Below are positions 22,309 to 33,159 of a stretch of 64,000 nucleotides of DNA, one piece after another. How positions within the stretch are numbered: position 1 is the stretch's first letter; every line of letters begins with the position of its first letter. The DNA is taken from NCBI GenBank assembly GCA_028751875.1, contig CM054140.1, positions 15,062,747-15,126,746 on the forward strand. Reading direction: 5' to 3'. Source of the stretch: Rapana venosa (lineage: Eukaryota > Mollusca > Gastropoda > Neogastropoda > Muricidae). A program made the translations under genes and the position numbers. The notes below the pieces were generated by a model that did not search any database, was not told the DNA's origin, and was given only the letters and a program-made list of their open reading frames with translations.

Positions 22309-23797
22309 CTTTAGTTGTCAGTTTTCAACTATGTCTGTTAATAACAGAATTAGTATAATTTGATGTGGTGTCAGCCCTGATATCCTCCAAGAGGTCAACC
22401 CCACTGTTAACAAAAAATACGAAATGTTAACTCTCATTAAAAATAAGTGGGCAATAATGTTATCGCTTCCTGGAGCAATCCTGACAGACCTTTGACACAA
22501 GTCTATTCTGTATAACTGCTACATGGACAACTGTTCTGCAACAAGAGACCTAAAACTGCACCCTGCCTACATGAGACAACTTGTCTTTAACATAAAAAAA
22601 GGAACAGAAAAAACAACCCCCAAAATATTGTCTTTAATAATAAATGTGTCAGATCACTTTTGCAGCAATGGTTTGGTTTTGAAAACCTTGACCTCTGGCC
22701 ATTTTTGATGTTTGACCTTTGCCATTTTTGTTGTGCATGCTGCTGTATCCGCCTATGGTCAGCCTTATGGTGTATGACTGTCGAGTCATATACAAATACT
22801 TTATTTGATTTAATCCATGAAACACAATTATAGACTGTAACACTGATAGACACCACATATAATGATTTTCAAACAATTCTGTTTTTATTTATTTATTTTT
22901 TTTATAGGGTCTTGTTTTTTCACAGTAGCCTGTCCTGAAGAGAACATGAGAGCTCTTGTAGCAGCTGAAATGATCAAGAAGAGACTGACTGCTTACCACT
23001 CTCTTGATCAACGTTGGTGAATATTGTTGGTGAGATGGGGTTTTTGTTTTTTAAATCAAAGGCTGTTATATTTTGATGTCATCACAAAGCCTAGCACTAA
23101 AGTAAGGAGAATCCCCCCATGAGAATTCTCATTATAATATTTTTGGTGATTATGGATGTGTCTATCAGTACACTCTGGTCACTCAAACTTTGGACCTTCT
23201 GTATGTGCTTACAAGAAAATATCATCCCAGCTGCACTGGAATCATCAAAACCTAATAGTCAGACCCTATGTGGATCCATTTCTGGGGCCACCTATCCTCT
23301 ATCCAGAAGGGTCTTTCTTGTAAAGTCTGTAAAGAGCATAGGATATGAATCAACTCAAGCTACATGTACATGCAATATTTTGCATTTTCTTCGAATGTTT
23401 GCACACAAATATACTTTAAACATGCACATGCACTCACTGATGCAAATACATTCATTGATGCACATACTTGCACATGCACTCAATGATGCACATATGCATG
23501 CAAAAACACATGTATTTATACATTTTCATATCTTTGTACAATAATTGACACCACTCATGATTACAAAGGTCAAAAGCTAACAAGCCAAATGTACTGTGTT
23601 GAAGTGTTAAAATTTCCATTTAAAACTTACAGAAAACATGACTTCTTGCTATACGTACTGATTCTTCACAGCAGTAGTTATGTCAATTCATCCTCACAGG
23701 TGAGATCACTGCCCTTTTTTTTTTTGAGACCTCAAACCTCCACAGCTTCAGAGAGGATGCCATAGCTTGCCAACACTCCATAGATTGGAAGAAAAGA

Positions 23798-24172
23798 ATG
23801 GAAGGTGGCAGGATGGTTAAGACGTTTGCCTGCCAACAAGTAAACCGTGAGGTTCTGGGTTCGATTTCCAGCCTCGCCCTTTCTTCCCAGTTTGACCAAA
23901 AAAATCGAACTGAATGTCAAAGTCCTTTGGATGAGACTATAAACCGAGGCCCCGTGTGCGAACGCATGCAGAACATCTTGCGCACACGTTAAATCCTGTT
24001 CCGCTGTTCGAAAGAGTAGGCCATTGTGTGCTGGTGGGAACAGATCACAAAATTTACAAAACCGCATACACACGCATAAATTATAAAAAAAAAAAAGTTA
24101 TCTGAGCGCTTTGATTTGTTGCTTTACAAGATTCAGCGCTATATAAATTCCATACATTATTATTATTATTAA
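23798..24172 (+). mobile_element. Mosaic SINE: head 'I', body 'B', tail 'D'
   Basis: The head GGCAGGATGGTTAAGACG with GGTTCTGGGTTCGATTTCC differs from the usual B head. The body is classical B (GGATGAGACTATAAACCGAG, CAGAACATCTTGCGCACACG). The 3' end is tail D (GAGCGCTTTGATTTGTTGC, GCGCTATATAAATTCC, (ATT)n), which elsewhere follows SINE C. Confidence 0.7.
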
Positions 24173-24611
24173 GAAAGAACAAGTTTTGATACACTGATAC
24201 TACACAGTATGAAAGAAACAGCACAATACAAGCATAATTGCAACTCTTTTTACCATGCCATGCTCCCTCCCTCACATTCACACGCATACATGCACATAAG
24301 CAGAAATGTCCACAACCACAAATCAGAATATATGTAATTTTTGAAAATAATACTATGACCAACTCTTATTCATGGACACAGGACTGAGAAGAAAAATAAA
24401 AGGAACACAAATATCATTCTAGTAGCAAAAAGCATATATAGGAGAGAAGTTAAGTAGCAGCTAAACAACAGCAATCGATTTGACAGATTACATTCTCTTC
24501 TTTCAGATGCTTCTCCAGGAGAAAAACTGAGGATTTCACAGATATTGGCCTGACTTAAAAAAACGAGACAATCATCAAGTCATTAAAATATTCACTTGCA
24601 AATTGAAATAC

Positions 24612-24935
24612 AACAGGGTTATAAAAAAGGTAAAGGTAAAGGAGTCCCATAACCTATAAGGTCGTAGGGGAGCGAGGCGTCAGAGACCTCACTTTTCTAG
24701 GGCCAGCATATTGAGGGCGGCGCCCATCTCCTCTCCCTCGCTGCTTTACCTTCCCTGACCCTAAAGAGGGCAGGTACCCATTTACAGCTGGGTGAACTGG
24801 GGGAACTGTACTGAAGCCAAGGCGCGCAAACGGTCACCCATCCAAGTGGTAACCACGCTCGACGCTGCTTAACTTGGCTGGGGGAAAGTGAGTGCTCCGA
24901 CCACTGAGCTATCCCGTCCCCTTAACAGGGTTATA
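24612..24935 (-). mobile_element. tRNA/5S-like SINE 'A' copy 2, intact
   Basis: A 300-bp element at 24624-24923 between target duplications AACAGGGTTATA (24612-24623, 24924-24935). The minus strand starts GGGGACGGGATAGCTCAGTG (tRNA-like A box) and continues into a segment like the 5S rRNA internal promoter (AAGTTAAGCAGCGTCGAGCG, CACTTGGATGGGTGACCG). The end is CTTTACCTTTACC. Confidence 0.85.
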
Positions 24936-26701
24936 CTCCTGATCAAAATATAGTTAGTAAAATCACATTGGCATTTGTTATACCGAGCCATACAGGGCAA
25001 ACTGAATCAATCAACGATAAAAATTCTCATTCATGATGAAACATACAATAGTGTTTGCTTCACCCCTCCTTTGCTTCCCACACACCCATCTATTCACACA
25101 CACACACGTGCGCTTGCATGTGCACATATACACACACACACAGAAAGATGGAGAAAAAGTAAAAAATACATATTAATATTTTTACAAATACACAGAGAGA
25201 GAGAGAGAGACAGACAGAACCTGAGCCTATTGTCTCTGGCATGTAGTTTGCAGAACAGCATAAACTTCACCTTCTTAATACTGCTAAGCACATTAATTTG
25301 TGTAAACACTGCACAGTATTCCCCCCACAAAAGGAATTCATGAACACATGATCTGGATTTCACAGTCATATTGACCAAATATCTTTGTCTCAAATTGAAG
25401 TGGGGTTAAAACCATATTCTACGATATCAGCAACATTTTAGATCAATGATTTAAAAACATACCCCTCACCTCCCTCAAAAACCAAAATGAAAACAAACCA
25501 ACATAAAGAACAACAAAACTTCTCACACTTGTCTACCTACAACATTTGAAAAGATGAGATCAAACTGTCATCCAACATGCCAACAGATCCCTGTCTTTCC
25601 ATAGGGAATACACAATGTTAGATTATTTCATTTCTGAACTGATTTATAAGTATCAAGGACATAAGTACAAAGGAAATGGTGAAATACTTACAGTATTGTT
25701 GAAAGGCAACATCCTCATCACATTCTATTGATGCACAAGGCAGGGTGGGGCTCCTGTCTGGTGCCACGTCACAGGATAGAATGATTTTCTGCCTCAATAC
25801 CGCTGACAGCAATTCCAGATGCAGCTCCCATAATAAAGAAGACAGCTTGTCTAGAGCTCGAAAATTGCAAAAACAAAACCACCCCCCTCTCCCCCCAAAA
25901 GTCAAAGCATGAATGGTGCAACACACACTGTTGGCACGCAAGCTTTCATCTTTGTGGGTGTAGCCATATAGGCATGCTCATGTCCATGTTACAAAGTAAA
26001 TAATGTAAGTATGGGTGTGTTTACTTTAATTGGGTACAGACATTCTTTTAATCTCAGCCTTTCTTTTTCTTGCCCATTATTGTCAGAAGACATGTAATTG
26101 TTATCGAATTATGTTGCATTGTACTTAATACATATATTTTACATACCTGCCTACCCCTCAATATGTTCTTCTGCTGTTTTTCATCATATAAAGCCTATTT
26201 TCAGAGTTTTGGGGGCTTCTATCAGTAGTTTTGAACTTACAATTTTTTTTAAACTCTGCCAAAGACATTACGTTATATACCTCTCTCTATTGTTTTATCG
26301 TTTTATTTAGAGTGCGCATGTACAAATGCAGAAGCACGCAACAAGTTAGCAGTTTTCACACTCACTCTCATACACACACACTCACACACAGAAAGGCATG
26401 AAATGAGTCCCGACTGAACACACACTAAAAAAAATGTATCCATGATGGAGAAGTTTTTTTTGTTTTTGTTTTATAAATAACTCTCTTGTAATACATGTTA
26501 GTGGCTTTTTTTTTTCAAATGAACATTTGGCTATATTTTAAGGTACAACCATGGTCATCACTTAAGACACACTCCAAACTGTTGGACCAGGAGCAGAGAA
26601 AGAGCGACGGCCAACAGTGGATTGGTTGAATCTAAGTATTCGTAAGCACAGGGTGTCTGTAGCAGAGCAGAGGGAATGAGAGGGAGTGTACAGGTGAAGA
26701 C

Positions 26702-26705
<4 letters not shown>

Positions 26706-26752
<47 letters not shown>

Positions 26753-26836
26753 TCGAATATTTTAATGAGGGTAACTGGGTAAGCCAGAGGCTTCTTTACA
26801 CCAGGCTCTCATGGGGGAAAAAGTGAAACAAACATG

Positions 26837-26872
<36 letters not shown>

Positions 26873-26890
26873 AGAGAGAGCTAGAGAGAG
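26706..26890. repeat. (GA)n microsatellites
   Basis: GA runs at 26706-26750 and 26841-26870, the second continuing as imperfect CTAGAGAGAG units to 26890. Confidence 0.9.
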
Positions 26891-27205
26891 CTGCTGCTGC
26901 TGGATGCAAGCTCTCTTCACTATAAACATACAAGTCACCTGGCCGATGCAATGTGGTAGGCCTAACACAGGCTTGAAATGTACATCCATCCCCTCTCCTC
27001 CAGGGCTCCTAGTAATAATTTTTTAAATATAAAGCAAGAATCTTTAGATCGAGTCTGCCACCAGCTGCTAACTTTGAAGTCAACTGAACTGCCCATGTCA
27101 AGCCATGGCATATGCAAAGTGCCAGCATTTTGTTTACTTGCCTTATGTACTGGGTACATTTCCTGCATAATGCATTCGGAAAGAAATCTGTGTAGTACTC
27201 TCCTT

Positions 27206-27938
27206 TAACCCTCTTGTTGTTGGATTCTACGGAGCTAAACTGCCTGTAGATTTTGAATTCTTTGAAGGTTTTCTACCTCCATCTGACTTACTTTACTCCT
27301 AAGACAATTGTGTGTGTGCATGACCAGTTATCAAGCTGAAATTTTGTCACAAGCTAGGTATGTCTTTGTACTTGCATTTAGGCGCAAGTTTATGTGTCTG
27401 GTCACCAGATGTCTTGTCATTTTCACCTCATTTGTCACCAATCACAGGTAAAAATATGGTATATATGATAAAACAGCAAGTCCTGCATGGATTTGACAAT
27501 AGTTCAAGCATGTTAGTGTCGAATAAGGAAGTGATACCCAGCTGATGTGTTTACCAATGGTTATGTGCAATAGTACTTCAAGGATGTGTCACACAATGTC
27601 CCCATAGCACCTGTTGTTTTATGGTATGTCTTGAGGAGACAGAAGTTTTGTTTAACCATTTTTTCTTTTGAAAACAAGTCATATTCAATCAACATGTGAC
27701 CTTTATACTGTACTTCACATCTGCGTGTGCTACCACATGTTTGTTAAGTGTACAGAAGTGTATTATTGTACATGACTGTCACACTGTCACCAGTGTCACA
27801 GCACAGGTGTGACAAATTCGAAACAACACAGAACTTCTTTAACCCTACAAAATTTTAATGTTGGTAGTCTCTAAAGTAGTCGTAGTGGTGGCACAGGGTC
27901 ACATCAAATCACAAAAAGCACAAATTATGGATGTGTGT

Positions 27939-27969
<31 letters not shown>

Positions 27970-28697
27970 GGGGGGGGTACCCATTGCTCTCACCTGTCAA
28001 ACCTTGGCAGATGGGAGACCTATTTTCTTTTCCTTCTTGCTATTTTCATTATCTGCATATCTGTTCGTTTCTGCCATTGCAGTTTCAAAGCAAAAGTGTG
28101 GTAATAATGAGAAAACAGTCAAAAGGCATCGTTTTCAGGCGTCTATGCCGCGGACTGGCCAGGAGGTCAAATTTCTCCACAGTCGTGTGTGTAGCACAGG
28201 TCAGGAATGTGCCCTGTAGCACATTATTTTCAGGCTCACTCTTCTCCCTAACTGCAGCATTTCCTTCTTCCTCTTCCTCGTAAGCGTTTAATATCGGACT
28301 CACTTAACAATTCTCGTTCAAATGTTTCTACTTCCAAGACAATAACATTCAATTTATCGTCTCACTAATCAGATGAATCGTGTGCTACTAAAGAAAACGC
28401 GATTTTTTTTCGCCACGCTGCACCATTGAAAAGTGTTCCGTCGCTGACTGTTATTTCTTCCTTCCCTCCCCACTACACGCATGTTAGTGGTCTAAATTTA
28501 TCACTGGCACTGTCTGACACCCTCCCTGCATTGTCCCACCAATTTTCAGACACACAGTGTGAAAACCACAAGATCTGTGTGTGATGGAAAAGTACTGCCC
28601 ACGTGGGCAGCACCAACTGTCGGCTGCGGTCGGATTGGAATCTAGCGGCAGCCTCCGTTACTGTCGGCTGCGGCCGGATCGGGGACTAAAGGGTTAA
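27206..28697. mobile_element. Candidate piggyBac-like non-autonomous element
   Basis: TTAA at 27206-27209 is followed by CCCTCTTGT. At the other end AAAGGG is followed by TTAA (28694-28697), whose inverted form is CCCTTTAGT (7 of 9 identical). Direct subterminal repeats (CTGTCGGCTGCGG at 28618-28630 and again at 28661-28673) and a 12-bp palindrome GCCCACGTGGGC near 28596 lie near the right end. Length 1484 bp is close to the element at 2314-3773. A second TTAACCCTA at 27839 could be an alternative left end. No clear transposase is seen. Confidence 0.4.
27932..27977. repeat. (TG)n then 25-bp poly-G
   Basis: A TG run at 27932-27952 passes directly into G at 27953-27977. Confidence 0.95.
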
Positions 28698-29121
28698 TAA
28701 AGAGCAAATTTGGCCTCTGGCCTCATTGTTTTCGGAATTTCCCATTCTCAAGTGCAACCGTTTCATTGACTGCCATTTTGTACACACTGTATACAAATGT
28801 ACATGCCCACAGAAAAAAGAATGGCCAGTCACAGCACAGATGTGCTAAAATTTTAAATTCTTGTAGAGAACAGCGGTAGCCCAGTAAACAGAAATATTGT
28901 AATTTTGATGTAGCAAAATTCATAGTTTTTTGACTTGCAATCATACTTCCATAGTTGAACTTCATTTCCCGTATAAAATAAGGACAAATTGTAGGGGTAG
29001 GCAGCCCTGCATTTACAGACACAGCGTATGTTTCTGTGCAACATTCAGGCTACCCTCGTCAACATTCTAGTTTTTACATTTCTCTGAATTACTTGCCTGA
29101 TTGTCATTGTTACGAGTGTAA

Positions 29122-29400
29122 TCAATACATAATTATGTGTGTGTGTGGGTGTGTGAAATAAGTCTGTCTTCTAGTCAATGGTCTTAAAACATTGAATTCA
29201 TATATTGGTGTAAGGTGTGGGTGTGTGTTTGCACACGCACATATGTGCGTGTGTACGTGTTGCGTATGTGTGTGCGTAAAAAATAAGTTTTTATGTCTTC
29301 TAGTCAATGGGTTTAACATTGTGTTCACAATTGATGTGTGTGCGTGTGTGTGTGTATGTGTGTGTGTGTGTGTGCGTTTGTGTGTGTTCATGACATTTTA
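29122..29400. repeat. Repeated TG-rich units with a CTAGTCAATGG spacer
   Basis: The block (TG)n – AATAAGT… – CTTCTAGTCAATGG – TTTAA/CTTAA – ATTG – TTCA occurs twice (29130-29205 and 29255-29335), each time between TG-rich tracts. It looks like a degenerate tandem duplication of about 130 bp. Confidence 0.5.
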
Positions 29401-29696
29401 TTTGAAGTCATTTTGAAATGTTTTAACCAATACGAAGTACAGCTTTTTATGTCTTTGAGATTTTGGATACGTATCAATCTGCCTGTCAGTATTGTAATTG
29501 CCCTTCATGGGATGATTAAAGTGTTTTTGACTTGACTTGACTTACTTTAGAATGATGAACACTTTTGTCCCTCCTTATTCTTTTTAGTACCTCTCCATGT
29601 GTATTTGATAATCTGTAAGAGTGGGTATTTCTACAGAACTTGCCAAGAAAGACAATCTTGTCACTATGGATTCAAGCAGCATATATATGTGGATAA

Positions 29697-30110
29697 GTGG
29701 GTCATGATCTAGAGGTAATGCTCCTGCCTAGAATGCAAAAAGTCTGTGTGTCAAGTGTGTGGTGGTTTGATTCCCGTTTGTGTCCCAAACTTTGCCCCAT
29801 CCACTAGACCAAGAGTGGTGGTCTGGGTACTAGTCTTTCAGATGAGACAATAAACTGAGGTCCTGTGTGCAATACCCAGTGCATGTAAAAGGACCCACAA
29901 CAACAAGAGAGTTGTCCTGGCAAAAATCTGTAGGAAAAAGCCACCAAACCAAATACATAAATATATGCAGACAGGAAAGGAAACAAAACAAAAACAGAGG
30001 CGCTACTCTTGTGACATGCTCTACCCAGGGACAGCATCCTGAATTTCACACAGATAAATCTGCTGTGACTTAAAGTGGTATACTATACAATACATTATAC
30101 AATACAATAT
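29697..30110 (+). mobile_element. SINE 'C', full body
   Basis: Head with ATCTAGAGGTAATGCTCC and GTGGTTTGATTCCCG. Body with CTAGTCTTTCAGATGAGAC, CCCACAACAACAAGAGAG and TTGTCCTGGCAAAAATC. End with GCTGTGACTTAAAGTGGTA, then ATACAAT repeats. Confidence 0.7.
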
Positions 30111-30784
30111 ACAACATGAAATACCTCTTGTTGTAGGAATCATGACTTATCATCTCATCTGAAAGATTTGCACTGAGGCTACCTTCAGTGTGATATTAAC
30201 TAGGCCCTACCCATATTGTGTTTTGTGGATAGGGGAAAAATGGGTGAAAGTACAGCTTTGGGCAAAGTTCAATCCATGAGGCTGTTATTTTCTAGACAAG
30301 TGCGTCTCCACTGAACCATCAAACCATCAGATGTTCCACTGACATTATAAGTACTCATATTTCACAGAAGTAACAATAATAATACTGTGCATGTTACAAA
30401 ACAATAAAGCACAAGTGTTAGAGACTTGACATCTGTAGAAAACAGAAAAGGTTAATTAACGCAAAAGAATGCTGAACTCGCTCTAAGTACAGCCTGAAGT
30501 ACTGCAATTCTTAAATAAGAATTACAATTCATAAAGCAGTGAATATGAAACCATTGAAGAAAAAGATGACAACTATGCAAGTGCACATTGTGCTATAGCT
30601 CTTTTATACTTATGGCATATCTACACACACACACACACACACTGACACACACTCTGACACATTGCAAAGACAAAGGCATTTCAGATATTTCAATCATATA
30701 ATCCATATGTACACATGTTTCACAAAGTCATGAAACTTTAAAGACAAAATACAGCATGAACAACATACAAACCAGATTCCCCCG

Positions 30785-30807
30785 CCCCCCCCCCCCCCCC
30801 CCCCCCC
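30785..30807. repeat. Poly-C tract (23 bp)
   Basis: Homopolymer read directly; the flanks are ordinary AT-rich DNA. Confidence 0.95.
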
Positions 30808-31048
30808 AAAAAGTAAAAATGGACATTTAATATGGATTTCAATAACATCACACAGATTAACTCAACTGCTACCGATTCTTTCACTAGCAAAATGATGCTA
30901 ATGTAAGTGGCAGAGCCAAATTTCAACAGAGATACACTTGGTTACCAACAATGTTACAAAAACACATCCCAATATTATGATATATATGTATGGGAATGTT
31001 CACATCGAGTAATGAACCAGTCTGTAAAACCACATGTCTGTCTCACAC

Positions 31049-31130
31049 ACAAAAGCTTCATCCTGTTCAAATCCATTTCAATTATCAGTACAAAAGCTTC
31101 ATCCTGTTCAATTCCATTTCAATAATCAGT
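31049..31130. repeat. 41-bp tandem duplication
   Basis: Two copies, 31049-31089 and 31090-31130, starting ACAAAAGCTTCATCCTGTTC and ending TATCAGT/AATCAGT, with only a few differences. Confidence 0.85.
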
Positions 31131-32260
31131 AATCTTTTCAATATCAAACATCTTGGCACCATTTCAAGTCATAAACAAGTTATTGGTCTAGATGTAAAAT
31201 ATTATTATGACATGCAGCATCAACACATTACTTTCATGATTTAACATTCTGTATTGATCATGCATTTCACACTTTTCATTAATATGTTATTTCACTTTCT
31301 GAAATTAACTGAAAATGTATGCATGCTTCTTCTGAGAAACGGAAAGTGTCACAGTGTAAATCAAACTTGATGTTGTCTATCCTTAATTAAAAAAGGGAAG
31401 AAAAAAATCCCCACCTCTTCTTTCATCATGAACAATCATTGTAAACCTATATACAATATTAGTCTCTAAACAGTAAAAGAGAATAAATCATTTTCTGATC
31501 ATGGCCAGCTAAAATACCTCCTTTTCATCTTGTGGTTGAAATGGACAGAAAGGTTTGACAGGTGTTCCTGATAAAGACCCTTTCTAAACCAATCCGTAAA
31601 CTAAACAATGACATGAGTTAGTTTTAATAATGGTATGTTTGATTTTTTTTTTTTGGGGGGGGGACGCTTTCTCAAGTTTAATTCAACCTTTCACATGACA
31701 AGGTTCTGGCTGAAATCCTATCTTTAAACCATAGTACTTTGTCATGAACTAACCAATGGTATTAATTCATGTCACCTTTCTGCTCAATCAGAGCTGACAA
31801 ACAAACAAGGACTGATTCATACCAAACTATTAAAGCACTTAGCTGTTGAGTTCAGCTTTGATTAAGCAAATAAAACCTGTGAGCAAGCACACAAATCATA
31901 GGTAGTCATACAAATGACCTCTAAACCAAGGTCTTAACCAACAGCTAAACTAAGCCATATTTCTCTTGTGTCTATCAAATCTTGTTTGTTCTTAGCTGTT
32001 GATTTATCTTGTTGAAAGACCAATGTGTGGAAACAAGGCAGCAAATGTTGGTGATGTACAGAGTATAAATTTTAATGCAAAACAGTTTTTTCTTCTTATC
32101 TAATTATTCTGCTTTTCTCTGGTATTATCTTTCCAGAAAATATTGTACATTTATTTCATTTGATTTTGACATTACTAATTAATGGTTTAAATTTTGAACA
32201 GCTATTTCTTTTACCAGTTAGTCAGCATTCATCGCTAACACTTGAATCCATATCAATCAA
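31131..32260. other. Intergenic, nothing recognised
   Basis: AT-rich DNA with a short G-run near 31656. No convincing exon or repeat signature. Confidence 0.35.
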
Positions 32261-32269
32261 ACTTTTTAC

Positions 32270-33155
32270 TGGTCCACATTCTGTTTCTTTTTTTTTGGTG
32301 CTGCCTCATCTTCTGTGACGTCCCCGTCCTGCTGTTCCCACGCCGCTCATTCCATCCAATCTCCCCACCACAGCCATACCCAGATTTCTTATGTCTCATC
32401 CCGTCGGAGGTCCACAGGGAGCCCATCACTATCAGGTCGTCGTGGGGCCACCAGCCAGAGGGGCCCTGCACTGCTGCTGGGTCACTTTGGTGGTGTTCAG
32501 TGGTGCCTGTTCTGAGCTAACATACGCAGGACACCACCTACTAAGCCCCCTACTAACGACAGTATTAGCTCAGTCGTGGAGCCAGAGTGAGTGAGTTGCC
32601 CACCCGAGGTGGCAACCACCACAACGTCCCTCCAACGACTGTCCCCCGCGAACCTCCAACCCCGAAGGCCTTGACACAAACTCACCACAGGCACAGAAGT
32701 GTATGGGCAAACCGAATCTGAGGTCACCATGAGACCAGAGCAACTGGGACCACCGAATCAGAGGCTTTTAAAAAATTGTATGATGATCAATGACAATGAG
32801 GATGACGTAATTATGCTGCTGTGGAAGTGCATATGCTTTGAGACTACTTGACAGGGTTGTACTCTACGCTTACTATCATAATATATCCCGGTGTCAACCG
32901 GGCCCAAGTGATAGACACCCTGCAGTGTTGGTCAGGTAATTTGAGCAACACTCTCAAACTCACATCGGTTAAGTGGATGAAGCTAGACTGTGTGATCCCA
33001 GTCTTCCCACTGAGCCCACAGCACACTCACTCTGGGTAGGAGCCGGCCGGAGTCCGAAAAATCCCTATGACACTTATGGGAATCGAACCCGTGACCTTCC
33101 AGTCCGTAACCCAAGGCCCTAACCACTGCACCATAGCGGCTGGTTGGTCCACATT
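32270..33155 (-). mobile_element. Long tRNA-headed retroposon (family L), complete, 864 bp
   Basis: Element 32281-33144 is flanked by TGGTCCACATT (32270-32280 and 33145-33155). The minus strand starts CCAGCCGCTATGGTGCAGTG (A-box-like), then a GGTTCGATTCCC B box at about 33075-33090. It ends in an A-rich tail (T-rich on plus at 32283-32297). No reading frame with RT motifs is visible. Two further copies (39885-40870, 41695-42632) and a fragment (4050-4400) share the whole body. Confidence 0.8.
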
Positions 33156-33159
33156 TTTG

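Noticed and set aside
27858..28283. A 141-codon plus-strand ORF
   Set aside because: It runs through (TG)n and poly-G, has no domain, and lies within a candidate transposon.
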